DNA of 64,000 nt from Novosphingobium terrae (GTDB lineage: Bacteria > Pseudomonadota > Alphaproteobacteria > Sphingomonadales > Sphingomonadaceae), in assembly GCF_017163935.1 (NCBI RefSeq), contig NZ_JABVZR010000002.1, forward strand, positions 2,604,001 to 2,668,000. Reading direction: 5' to 3'. Shown piece by piece: positions 35,963 to 44,058 of the stretch. The number at the start of each line of letters is the position of its first letter. The first letter of the stretch is position 1. The position numbers were made by a program, and so were the translations under genes. The notes below the pieces were generated by a model. It was given only the letters and a program-made list of their open reading frames with translations, was not told the origin of the DNA and did no database searches.

Positions 35963-36928
35963 ATGCGCACCACCCTGATGGCCATGTTGCTGATCGCGGG
36001 AGCGAGCCCCGCCATGGCCGCTCCCGCGCCTCAGAGCGCGCCGCAATGGATCACGCTGGGCACGGCGGGCGGCCCGGTGCCCGCGCCCTTGCGCAGCCAG
36101 CCTGCCAATCTGCTGGTGACGGCGGATGGCGCCTATCTGGTCGATTGCGGCGATGGCTGCGTCGAGCAACTGGCCAAGGCGGGCATTGCGCTCGACCGGG
36201 TGAAGGGGCTGTTTATCAGCCATCTCCATTACGATCATGTCGGCGGGGTTTCGGCGCTGCTGGGCCTGCGCTATCAGACCAGCATCTATGCGCCGCTGCC
36301 CATCTATGGTCCGCCGGGGACGAAGGCGATGGTCGATGGGCTGATCGCCGCGATGCGCCCCTTTGCCATGAGTGGCTATGGCATTCCGGGCACCCGCCAT
36401 GTCGATCCGGCCGAGACGGTGGCGGTCAGCGAAGTGTCGGGCGGAGAGCCGGTGAGGCTGGGGCCCATCACCGCCACCACGGTCCAGAACACTCATTACT
36501 CCTTCGCGCCGGGCAGCGAGGATGACAAACGCTTCCGTTCGCTGGCATGGCGCTTCGAGACCGGGGGGCGTTCCTTCGTCTTCACCGGCGACACCGGGCC
36601 CAGCGAGGCCGTGACGCATCTGGCCAGCGGCGCCGATGTACTCATCAGCGAGATCATCGATCTCAAGACCACGCTGGCGATGGTCCATCACGAAAACCCC
36701 CATCTCGATGAACAGACCAGCGACGGCATGCTTCAGCATCTCAGCCGCCACCATCTGCCCGCCACAGAGGTCGGCAGAATGGCCGCGCAGGCCGGGGTGA
36801 AGCAGGTGGTGGTGACGCATTTCGCGCCCTCCAGCCCATCGGCGGCGCTGGTGACGCAACTGCGTGAGGAGATTGCCGCGCACTATCGCGGGACGATCAC
36901 CATGGCGCGCGATCTGGAGCGGTTCTAG
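35963..36928 (+). CDS. Secreted metallo-beta-lactamase-fold hydrolase, possibly arylsulfatase (AtsA-like)
   Basis: A 321-residue protein with a signal peptide (1-20, LLIAGASPAMAA). The metal site His87-x-His89-x-Asp91-His92 lies in SHLHYDHVGG, and FTGDTGPSEAV and VVTHFAP supply the other ligands. Length and layout recall the MBL-fold arylsulfatase AtsA of Pseudoalteromonas, a zinc enzyme needing no formylglycine; tRNase Z-like phosphodiesterases are the other close group. Being fourth in an operon with two classical sulfatases favours a sulfate-ester role (inference). Start 35963 has AGGGAAGG upstream; ATG 35930 overlapping the sulfatase stop is an alternative. Confidence 0.8.
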   Translation: MRTTLMAMLLIAGASPAMAAPAPQSAPQWITLGTAGGPVPAPLRSQPANLLVTADGAYLVDCGDGCVEQLAKAGIALDRVKGLFISHLHYDHVGGVSALLGLRYQTSIYAPLPIYGPPGTKAMVDGLIAAMRPFAMSGYGIPGTRHVDPAETVAVSEVSGGEPVRLGPITATTVQNTHYSFAPGSEDDKRFRSLAWRFETGGRSFVFTGDTGPSEAVTHLASGADVLISEIIDLKTTLAMVHHENPHLDEQTSDGMLQHLSRHHLPATEVGRMAAQAGVKQVVVTHFAPSSPSAALVTQLREEIAAHYRGTITMARDLERF

Positions 36929-36944
36929 CGGAGGGCGGCAGGGC

Positions 36945-37748
36945 TTATGCGTTCTCGCCGGCCAGCGTTTCGATGACCTCGACGCCATTGTCCTTGCAGG
37001 CCGCCCTGAGCCCGGTGTCCACGATGCTGTCGCAGACGTAGAAGTCGATCGCCTCCATCCCGCAGACCCGCACCGGTGCCGAGCGGCCTTCCTTCGAGGA
37101 ATCCGCCACCAGAATGACCTTGCGGGCATTGCGGATGATGGTCTGCGAGACCTCCACCTCATCGATCGCGAAATCGAGCAGCGTACCATCCGAAGCCAGC
37201 GCGGAAATGCCGATCAGGGCGTAATCGACGCGGAAATTTTCGATAAAGCGCATCGCCAGCGCACCGACGACAGCCCGGTCGTCGGTGCGCACCTTGCCGC
37301 CCACGCAGACCAGATCGACCGAGCCATGGCTGCTCAGCGCATCCACCACATTGAGATTGTTGGAAATCACCATGAGATCGCGATGATGGCTGAAATTGGC
37401 CGCCACGGCCTCTGTGGTGGTGCCGATGTTGATGAACAGCGACGAGCCATCCGGGATCAGCGCCGCTGCCGCTGCGCCAATGCGCGCCTTGGCATGGGCC
37501 GCCACGGCGCGGCGCGTATCATAGGCGATGTTGTTGACGCCCGAGGCGACCAGCGCCCCGCCGTGAATCCGTGACAACAGCGCCTGATCGGCCAGCACAT
37601 TCAGGTCCCTGCGGATCGTCTGAGGCGTGACAGCAAGCCGCTCGGCCAGATCCTCCACGGCCACGCTGCCGGCATTGCGGGCGATCTCCAGAATGCGGGC
37701 ACGGCGGCGGGCGACGACATCGTCCTGACTGTCCGTCACACTGTTCAT
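36945..37748 (-). CDS. glpR: DeoR-family repressor, glycerol-3-phosphate regulon (GlpR)
   Basis: A 267-residue DeoR-type repressor. N-terminal winged helix about 15-70 (RILEIARNAGSVAVEDLAER, VTPQTIRRDLNVLADQALLS, RIHGGAL). The C-terminal sugar-phosphate-sensing domain has LFINIGTTTEAVA, VISNNLNVVDAL and VCVGGKVRTDDRAVVG. Location directly downstream of glpD (51-bp gap) and the operator in the glpD-glpF gap identify it as GlpR, which releases DNA on binding glycerol-3-phosphate. AAGGAGG fits the second ATG (37748) better than the first (37751). Confidence 0.93.
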   Translation of the reverse strand: MNSVTDSQDDVVARRRARILEIARNAGSVAVEDLAERLAVTPQTIRRDLNVLADQALLSRIHGGALVASGVNNIAYDTRRAVAAHAKARIGAAAAALIPDGSSLFINIGTTTEAVAANFSHHRDLMVISNNLNVVDALSSHGSVDLVCVGGKVRTDDRAVVGALAMRFIENFRVDYALIGISALASDGTLLDFAIDEVEVSQTIIRNARKVILVADSSKEGRSAPVRVCGMEAIDFYVCDSIVDTGLRAACKDNGVEVIETLAGENA

Positions 37749-37799
37749 CATCGCCTCCTTCCGTGTCCGCTGTTGGCCTTAATGTCCGTGGCGCTCAGG

Positions 37800-39323
37800 T
37801 CAATCGCGCGCCAGATAGGCCTCCAGCGCCTGAGCCGTGCCGTCCGGCACATGGAGCCCCAGCTTGCTGCGACGATAGAGGATGTCCTGCGCGGTGCAGG
37901 CCCATTCGGCTGCGACCAGATAATCCACCTCCCGCGTGTGGAGGCCGCCGCCCAGATCAGGGCCAAGATCGCCGGGCACAACCGCCGTGCCCAGCAGCTT
38001 GAAGGTGCAGGTGCCATAGGCGCGCGCCAGACGATAAAGCAGCGCGGGCTCAAGCTGCGGATAGCGCGTGATCAGATTGGCCACGAATGCATCGAAATCG
38101 CCATCGGGCAGATCGCCGCCGGGCAAAATGGCGCCCGCCGTCCAAGGTGTGCCGGCTTGGGGAAAGAGCGGCGCAATATGCTCCATCGCGTGTTCGGCCA
38201 GCTTGCGATAGGTGGTGATCTTGCCGCCGAAAACGCTGAGCATGGGGGCGTGGCCCTCGCTCTGGTCAAAGTCCAGCACATAGTCGCGCGTCACCGCCGA
38301 GGCATTGGCGGCGTGATTGTCATACAGCGGGCGGATGCCGGCATAGCTCCAGACGATATCGGTCGGGGTAACCTCGCGCTCGAAATAGCGGTTCACCGTG
38401 GCGCAGAGATAATCGATCTCGCCCTGACTGATCTCCACCTTGCCGGGGGCTGCCGTCCAGGGTTCGTCGGTGGTGCCGATCAGGGTGAAATCCTGCTCAT
38501 AGGGGATGGCAAAGACGATGCGGCGGTCCGGGTTCTGCAGCATGAAGGCATGGTCGCCCTCATAGAGCCTGGGCACCACGATATGGCTGCCCTTGATCAG
38601 CCGCACGCCGCGATCGTTGCGTGCCCGGCCCAAGGTGCGCAGCACGGCATCGACCCAGGGCCCCGCCGCATTGACCAGCACTTTGGCCCGCACCTGCCGC
38701 TGGCCCAGCCCGTCCTCGATGGTGGCGAGCCACTGATCGCCCACTGATTGCGCATTCACCAGACGGGTGCGGGTACGGATCTCGGCCCCGCGTGCGGCGG
38801 CGTCCATCGCATTGAGCACGGTCAGGCGGCTGTCCTGCACCCAGCAATCCGAATAGACGAAGGCGCTGCCTTTCCCCTTCGCGCCGCGCTTGAGGCCGTT
38901 GCCCTGCGGGGCGCGGTCGAGGTTGAGTTTTTCCGTGCCGGGCAGCTTCTTGCGGCCGCCCAGATGGTCGTAGAGGAACAGGCCGAGCCGCACCATCCAC
39001 GCCGGGCGCGGCGACTGCGACTGAGGCAGCACGAAGCGCAGCGGCCAGATGATATGCGGCGCCATGCCCAGCAGCCGCTCGCGCTCGATCAGCGCTTCGC
39101 GCACCAGGCGGAACTCGTAATATTCCAGATAGCGCAGGCCGCCATGGATCAGCTTGGTGCTAGCCGAAGAGGTGTGGCTGGCCAGATCCTCCTGCTCGAC
39201 CAGCAGCACGGACAGGCCGCGCCCTGCCGCATCGCGCGCGATCCCCGCGCCGTTCACGCCGCCGCCCACGATAAGCAGGTCATAGGTCGGTTCGGCGGTG
39301 TTCTGGGGCGAGGGGGTGGCCAT
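37800..39323 (-). CDS. glpD: Aerobic glycerol-3-phosphate dehydrogenase
   Basis: A 507-residue membrane-associated flavoenzyme that oxidises glycerol-3-phosphate to dihydroxyacetone phosphate and passes electrons to quinone. Seen: the FAD motif LLIVGGGVNGAGIARDAAGR, SASTKLIHGGLRYLEYYEF, the C-terminal-domain signature GGKITTYRKLAE and a length typical of GlpD (about 500). It is divergent from glpF and upstream of glpR on its strand, so both promoters share the 209-bp gap with the operator. Confidence 0.96.
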   Translation of the reverse strand: MATPSPQNTAEPTYDLLIVGGGVNGAGIARDAAGRGLSVLLVEQEDLASHTSSASTKLIHGGLRYLEYYEFRLVREALIERERLLGMAPHIIWPLRFVLPQSQSPRPAWMVRLGLFLYDHLGGRKKLPGTEKLNLDRAPQGNGLKRGAKGKGSAFVYSDCWVQDSRLTVLNAMDAAARGAEIRTRTRLVNAQSVGDQWLATIEDGLGQRQVRAKVLVNAAGPWVDAVLRTLGRARNDRGVRLIKGSHIVVPRLYEGDHAFMLQNPDRRIVFAIPYEQDFTLIGTTDEPWTAAPGKVEISQGEIDYLCATVNRYFEREVTPTDIVWSYAGIRPLYDNHAANASAVTRDYVLDFDQSEGHAPMLSVFGGKITTYRKLAEHAMEHIAPLFPQAGTPWTAGAILPGGDLPDGDFDAFVANLITRYPQLEPALLYRLARAYGTCTFKLLGTAVVPGDLGPDLGGGLHTREVDYLVAAEWACTAQDILYRRSKLGLHVPDGTAQALEAYLARD

Positions 39324-39399
39324 GATGCTTGTCTCCGGAAAATCAGGCCGTGGCGCCGCCGTGATCCTTGTGGGTGATCACCGGCGAGCATCGGCAGAA

Positions 39400-39419
39400 T
39401 ATTTTCGTATCCGAAAATA
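39400..39419. promoter_or_regulatory. GlpR operator
   Basis: TATTTTCG-TATC-CGAAAATA is a perfect 8-4-8 inverted repeat in the glpD-glpF gap. It shares the TTCG-N4-CGAA core of the E. coli GlpR operator (TATGTTCG-N4-CGAACATA type). It is 77 bp upstream of glpD and 114 bp upstream of glpF, so one site may control both directions. A run of partial half-sites (ATCGAAAACG, AACGAAAC, 39429-39450) follows. Confidence 0.85.
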
Positions 39420-39532
39420 CGACCACAATATCGAAAACGCAAACGAAACTGTTGACGGTGGCGCGAAAGCGTGTGCAGATGCATGGCAGACAGCGAAAAC
39501 GCACCATGACAGCAAGCTGCGAGAGGATGGAC

Positions 39533-40333
39533 ATGACCCTGGACCATAAGCTGCGCGGCGAGCTGATCGCGGAGGTGATCGCCATGGTGATCATCATCAC
39601 GCTGGGCGATTCTGCGGCGGCGATGATCACGCTCTATGATCCCAGCCCCTATGCCACCGCCTATTGGGGCGTGTGCATTGCCTGGGGTCTGGCGGTGACT
39701 TTGGCCATCTATGTGACCGGCGCCGTCTCCGGCACCCATGCCAATCCGGCGGTGACGCTGGCGCTGACGCTGTTTCGCGGCTTTCCCAAAGAGAAGGTGC
39801 TGCCTTACTGGATCGCTCAGGTGATCGGCGGCTTTATCGGTGCCGCGCTGGTGCTTCAGCTCTATCACCCGGTGATCGATGCCTATAACGCTGCCCATGG
39901 CCTGACCCGCGCGACAGGCGGTGCCGCGGGTGTGTTTTTCACCCATCCGGGGCCGCATGTCCTGCCGATGCATGCCTTCTGGGATGAGGTGATCCTCACC
40001 GCGATCCTGCTGCTGGGCATTTTCGCCATCACCGACGAGTATAACACCAGCGCCCCCATGGCCAATTCCGGGGCGCTGATGATCGGCTTTCTGGTGGCCA
40101 CCATCGGCGCCTGCGACGGCTTTCTGGAGGCCTGGGCGCTCAACCCCGCGCGTGATCTGGGGCCGCGCCTGCTGGCCTGGGCAGCGGGATGGGATTCCTC
40201 GGCCTTTCCCGGGCCCGACAATTACTGGTGGGTGCCGATCGTGGCGCCGCTGCTGGGCGGCGTGGTGGGGGCCAGCATCTATCAGCTGCTGATCAAGCCC
40301 TACCTTCCCTCGGGCCGCAAGATCTTGCAATAA
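39533..40333 (+). CDS. glpF: Glycerol uptake facilitator (aquaglyceroporin)
   Basis: A 266-residue inner-membrane channel of the MIP family with six helices and two re-entrant loops. The two selectivity motifs are HANPAVTLAL and ALNPARDLGPR; Asp after the second NPAR is the mark of glycerol-conducting GlpF rather than water channels. Start is ATG 39533 with GAGAGG 6 nt upstream; ATG 39506 and 39527 are in frame but poorer. First gene of the glpF-glpK operon, divergent from glpD-glpR. Confidence 0.95.
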   Translation: MTLDHKLRGELIAEVIAMVIIITLGDSAAAMITLYDPSPYATAYWGVCIAWGLAVTLAIYVTGAVSGTHANPAVTLALTLFRGFPKEKVLPYWIAQVIGGFIGAALVLQLYHPVIDAYNAAHGLTRATGGAAGVFFTHPGPHVLPMHAFWDEVILTAILLLGIFAITDEYNTSAPMANSGALMIGFLVATIGACDGFLEAWALNPARDLGPRLLAWAAGWDSSAFPGPDNYWWVPIVAPLLGGVVGASIYQLLIKPYLPSGRKILQ

Positions 40334-40378
40334 AAACAGGCCGCTCAAGCCCTTCAGCCTGCCTTCGGAGAGTTCCTG

Positions 40379-41863
40379 ATGACCACAGCCCGCCATATCC
40401 TCGCCATCGATCAGGGAACCACCTCGACACGCTCGATCGTGTTCGACGATGCCGCCCGCCCGGTGGCCACCGCTCAAAGCGAGTTTGCGCAGCATTACCC
40501 TGAGCTGGGCTGGGTCGAGCATGATCCCGAGGACATCTGGCGCGACACGCTGTCGACCGCGCGCGAAGCCATCGAGAAGAGCGGCGTGGGGGCACAGGGC
40601 ATCGCGGGCATCGGCATCACCAACCAGCGCGAAACGGTGGTGGTGTGGGAGCGGGCCAGCGGCAAGGTCATCCACAATGCCATCGTCTGGCAGGACCGCC
40701 GCACCGCGCGCCTGTGCAGCGAGCTGAAGGCGGATGGCGCGGAGGCCGATGTGCGTGCGCGCACCGGCCTGCTGCTCGATCCCTATTTCTCGGGCACCAA
40801 GCTGGCGTGGATTCTCGACCATGTCGAGGGCGCGCGGGCCAAGGCCGAAAAAGGCGAACTGGCCTTTGGCACCATCGACAGTTTCCTGCTCTGGCGCCTG
40901 ACGGGTGGCAAGGTGCATGCCACGGATGTGACCAATGCGGGCCGCACCCTGCTCTACAACATCCGTGAGCAGCGCTGGGATGAGGAACTGTGCCGTCTGC
41001 TGCGCGTGCCCATGCAGATGCTGCCCGAGGTTCATGACAATGCCCATATTTTCGGCATGACCGACAAGAGCCTGCTGGGCGTGGAAATCCCCATCGCGGG
41101 CATCGCCGGGGACCAGCAGGCGGCGCTCTTCGGGCAGGCCTGTTTCCAGCCGGGCATGGTGAAATCCACCTATGGCACGGGCTGCTTCATGCTGCTCAAC
41201 ACCGGGGCGGAGGCGCTGGATTCCCAGCATCGCCTGCTCACCACGCCCGCCTATCGCCTGAACGGCAAGATGACCTATGCGCTGGAAGGTTCGATCTTCG
41301 TGGCGGGCGCGGCGATCAAATGGCTGCGCGATGGTATCGGGGTGATCACCAGCGCGCGCCAGACCAATGATATGGCCACGCAGGTGCCTGACAACAACGG
41401 CGTCTATATGGTTCCGGCCTTTGTGGGCCTTGGCGCTCCGCATTGGGACCCGGATGCGCGCGGCGCCATCTTCGGCCTGACCCTGGGTGCCACACAGGCC
41501 CATCTGGCCCGCGCCGCGCTGGAGGCTGTGGCCTATCAGACGATGGATCTGGCCCATGCGATGATCGAGGATGGCGGCGCGAAGCCCGAAGCCTTGCGCG
41601 TGGATGGCGGCATGGCGGCCAATGACTGGCTGTGCCAGTTTCTTGCCGATATGCTCGATGCGCCGGTCGAGCGGCCCGTCCATCTGGAAACCACGGCGCT
41701 GGGCGCGGCGTTCCATGCCGGTCTGGCGACCGGCTTGTGGCCCGATCTCGATGCTTTGGCCGCGACATGGACGCAAGGCGATCTGTTCAAGCCCAGGATG
41801 AAACAGGCCGAGCGCGATACGCTGGCAGCGGGCTGGCACGATGCAGTGCGCCGCACCCTGTGA
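40379..41863 (+). CDS. glpK: Glycerol kinase
   Basis: A 494-residue FGGY kinase that phosphorylates glycerol to sn-glycerol-3-phosphate, trapping it in the cell. Seen: the ATP-phosphate loop [35 protein letters not shown], the glycerol-binding Arg/Glu/Asp region, [25 protein letters not shown] and [14 protein letters not shown]. Length is typical. It follows glpF by 45 bp. Together with glpF, glpD and glpR the full route glycerol to dihydroxyacetone phosphate is present. Confidence 0.97.
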   Translation: MTTARHILAIDQGTTSTRSIVFDDAARPVATAQSEFAQHYPELGWVEHDPEDIWRDTLSTAREAIEKSGVGAQGIAGIGITNQRETVVVWERASGKVIHNAIVWQDRRTARLCSELKADGAEADVRARTGLLLDPYFSGTKLAWILDHVEGARAKAEKGELAFGTIDSFLLWRLTGGKVHATDVTNAGRTLLYNIREQRWDEELCRLLRVPMQMLPEVHDNAHIFGMTDKSLLGVEIPIAGIAGDQQAALFGQACFQPGMVKSTYGTGCFMLLNTGAEALDSQHRLLTTPAYRLNGKMTYALEGSIFVAGAAIKWLRDGIGVITSARQTNDMATQVPDNNGVYMVPAFVGLGAPHWDPDARGAIFGLTLGATQAHLARAALEAVAYQTMDLAHAMIEDGGAKPEALRVDGGMAANDWLCQFLADMLDAPVERPVHLETTALGAAFHAGLATGLWPDLDALAATWTQGDLFKPRMKQAERDTLAAGWHDAVRRTL

Positions 41864-41869
41864 AAACAG

Positions 41870-41902
41870 GGAAGGGCCGCCGAGTTGAAAGGCGACCCTT
41901 CC
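41870..41902 (+). terminator. Hairpin after glpK
   Basis: GGAAGGGCCGCC and GGCGACCCTTCC pair over 12 bp with one C-A mismatch and a 9-nt loop, starting 7 bp after the glpK stop. There is no T-tract, so it may be a weak or Rho-assisted end. A second small hairpin (AGGCC-TTTC-GGCCT, about 41935-41948) follows. Confidence 0.45.
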
Positions 41903-41973
41903 ACAATCACGACATCTGAGTGCCCTGATGGGGAGGCCTTTCGGCCTGCCGCCGGAAAAAATTTCATAACCAT

Positions 41974-41999
41974 GTGACCAAAGCCGAAGCCGGAACGAA
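41974..41999 (+). promoter_or_regulatory. Sigma-F (ECF) type promoter upstream of the ECF sigma gene
   Basis: GTGACC, then exactly 16 bases, then CGAA. This differs at one base from GTAACC-N16-CGAA, the promoter pattern I recall for sigma-F of Caulobacter, which also autoregulates with an NrsF partner. The -10-like CGAA ends 9 bp before the annotated ATG, so the message would be leaderless or the real start is further in. Confidence 0.6.
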
Positions 42000-42008
42000 C
42001 ATGAAGGT

Positions 42009-42605
42009 ATGCGTTCCGGCTTCCTCTCGATCTTGATCCCCAAACCGTCTGGCAGGGCTGCGCCGCCATCGCCGGTTGCGCCGGATGCGTGGGCGGGCTT
42101 GATGGTGGCTGCGCAAGGCGGGCATGGCGGCGCCTATCGCCGTCTGCTGGGCGAAATCTCGCTCTGGCTGGAGCGTTATTTCCGGCGGCGGTTGCCACCC
42201 GGCGAGGTCGATGATGCGGTGCAGGAAACGCTGCTGGCGGTGCATCGGCGGCGCCATACCTATGATCCGGCCTATCCTCTGGGGCCCTGGCTGGCCGCGA
42301 TCGCCAAGCGCAAATGGATCGATCAGCTGCGCACGCTTGGCCGCCGCCCGACCGAGGAATTGCCGGACAACCTTTCCGTCGCAGATCATGAGGCAGCGGT
42401 GACGAGCGCCTCGGTTCTGGCCAGCCTGCTCGGCCAGCTCAAACCGGCGCAGGCGCAGGCTATCCTGCTGGTCAAGGTGCAGGGCTACAGCATCGAGGAG
42501 GCGTCCCGCGCCACGGGCCTCTCCCTCTCCGCCGTCAAGATGAACATTCACCGCGGGCTCGCCAGCCTGACGGCTTTTATCGAGAAGACCTCCGATGTTG
42601 AGTGA
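42009..42605 (+). CDS. ECF sigma factor paired with NrsF (sigma-F-like)
   Basis: A 198-residue ECF sigma factor (shorter if translation starts later). Region 2 (RRLLGEISLWLERYFRRRLP, VDDAVQETLLAVHRRRHTYD, GPWLAAIAKRKWIDQLR) and region 4 (LKPAQAQAILLVKVQGYSIE, EEASRATGLSLSAVKMNIHR) are clear. In Caulobacter the related sigma answers chromate, cadmium and oxidative stress through the membrane anti-sigma NrsF; here the same partner follows with overlapping stop and start. ATG 42009 lacks a usable leader given the promoter-like site; an internal ATG near 42102 (MVAAQGG) is possible. Confidence 0.88.
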   Translation: MRSGFLSILIPKPSGRAAPPSPVAPDAWAGLMVAAQGGHGGAYRRLLGEISLWLERYFRRRLPPGEVDDAVQETLLAVHRRRHTYDPAYPLGPWLAAIAKRKWIDQLRTLGRRPTEELPDNLSVADHEAAVTSASVLASLLGQLKPAQAQAILLVKVQGYSIEEASRATGLSLSAVKMNIHRGLASLTAFIEKTSDVE

Positions 42606-43252
42606 TGCCGATGTTGAGTGACGCCCTGATCCTCGATCTCTCCGCCAATCTTGCGCCGGTGCGCCGCCGCCGCCCTTCGCGTGAGATTGCCCTGCTGCTT
42701 GCGCTGGGCGGGGGCGAACTGGCGCTGCTGCTGGGGCTGGGCCTGATGCGGCCCGATATGGGGCGGATGATCGCGACCCCCTATATGCTGTGGAAGCTGT
42801 GCGGTCTTGCGCTGCTGGCCGGTGCGGCCTGCATAGGCGCCATTCGCTCCTTCGCGCCCACGGTGCGGCCCCGTGCGGGATTGATGGTGGTGTTTGCCTT
42901 GGCGGTGGCGATGATGATCGCGGGTGCTTTCGTGACGCCGGGCCATTATGGCGGGCAGACATGGCTCGATCGCCTTGCGCCTTTGCAGGGCATGCTCTGC
43001 TCCACCTCGATCGTCGTGCTGTCGCTGCCGCTTATGGCGATGCTGTCGGTGCTGATGCATCGCGGGGCGCCCACGCATCCGCAAGGCAGCGCGCTGGCCT
43101 CGGGCCTTGCCGCCATCACATTGGGCGCCTTCATCTTTGCCTTCTGCTGCCGGGTCAATGATCCGCTCTATATCGCTGTCTGGTACTCGGTGGCCTGCGC
43201 CGTGGTGACCAGCATGGCCCGTTGGCTGCTGCCAAGGCGTTTCCGTCTCTAA
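42605..43252 (+). CDS. nrsF: NrsF-type membrane anti-sigma factor (DUF1109)
   Basis: A 215-residue inner-membrane protein with six hydrophobic helices (for example ALLLALGGGELALLLGLGLM, LMVVFALAVAMMIAGAF, SIVVLSLPLMAMLSVLM, LAAITLGAFIFAFCC). The N-terminal DALILDLSANLAPVRRRR and the paired Cys in the fifth helix (FCCRVND) are family marks; in Caulobacter NrsF two conserved cysteines are needed to sense metals. Start ATG 42605 overlaps the sigma stop (TGATG); GTG 42602 and ATG 42611 are alternatives. It should hold the sigma factor at the membrane until stress. Confidence 0.85.
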   Translation: MPMLSDALILDLSANLAPVRRRRPSREIALLLALGGGELALLLGLGLMRPDMGRMIATPYMLWKLCGLALLAGAACIGAIRSFAPTVRPRAGLMVVFALAVAMMIAGAFVTPGHYGGQTWLDRLAPLQGMLCSTSIVVLSLPLMAMLSVLMHRGAPTHPQGSALASGLAAITLGAFIFAFCCRVNDPLYIAVWYSVACAVVTSMARWLLPRRFRL

Positions 43253-43359
43253 CCCCTGATCGCCTGCGGCGCGCTGCGCCGACCCTCCATCCCACTGTGG
43301 CCACCTGGATTTCCGGGAAGGGAGTCCTGCGCCCTCGACATGCCTGAAAGGACGTTACG

Positions 43360-43938
43360 ATGAACACCCTCGACACACCCCGCCCGGACCAAAGCTGGCT
43401 CAAGCGCTATTATGCCCTGCGCTTTGGCGTTTCCACGGCATGGGTCGTTCTGGCCTTTACTGTTGCCCGCACCGCGCCGATGCTGGCAGCGATCATGCTG
43501 ATCGCCTATCCGGCCTGGGATGCCGTGGCCAACTATGTGGATGCCAGCCGCAGCGGCGGGCTGGCGCGCAACAAAAGCCAGATGCTGAATTTCATCGTCA
43601 GCCTTGTCACGGCTGTGGCGGTTGCTCTGGCGCTGCGGCAGGGCATGCATGCGGTGCTGGGCGTGTTTGGCGTCTGGGCGGTGCTGTCCGGCCTGTTCCA
43701 GCTTGTGACGGCGCTGCGCCGCCGCAAGGCCTATGGCGCGCAATGGGCGATGATCCTGAGCGGCGCCCAGTCCGGTCTGGCCGGCGCGCATATGCTGGGC
43801 AAGGCCGCCGGTGTGCTGCCCGCAGGCATTGCCGATATCGCCCCCTATGCCGCTTTCGGTGCGTTTTATTTCCTCGTGTCCGCGCTCTGGCTGACCATCA
43901 GCGATGTGCGCCACAACGCAAAGATGCGGGCCGCCTGA
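43360..43938 (+). CDS. Small multi-pass membrane protein (HdeD/DUF308-like)
   Basis: A 192-residue protein with about six hydrophobic helices (STAWVVLAFTVARTAPMLAA, QMLNFIVSLVTAVAVALAL, VLGVFGVWAVLSGLFQLVTA, YAAFGAFYFLVSALWLTI). The pattern of helix pairs with Arg-rich turns (ALRRRKAYGAQWAMILSG) resembles the DUF308/HdeD group, membrane proteins of unclear role in acid or envelope stress. GAAAGGA lies upstream. It follows the sigma/NrsF pair by 107 bp; I see no sigma-F-like promoter in front of it. Confidence 0.7.
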   Translation: MNTLDTPRPDQSWLKRYYALRFGVSTAWVVLAFTVARTAPMLAAIMLIAYPAWDAVANYVDASRSGGLARNKSQMLNFIVSLVTAVAVALALRQGMHAVLGVFGVWAVLSGLFQLVTALRRRKAYGAQWAMILSGAQSGLAGAHMLGKAAGVLPAGIADIAPYAAFGAFYFLVSALWLTISDVRHNAKMRAA

Positions 43939-44058
43939 GCGATGCTGCAACCGGAACGGTGACGCCCTCTTTTGGTTCGGCGGCGTCAACGTTCTGCGCT
44001 TTGGCCTTTTGAATGCGGCATGGGAGGGCTTGAAGAGCAAGGATAAGGGAGCGCGACA

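Noticed and set aside
39254..42043. 929-residue open frame on the minus strand across glpF and glpK
   Set aside because: It is antisense to two unmistakable genes and its translation is low-complexity His/Gly/Arg-rich text with no family; it arises from high GC at third positions.
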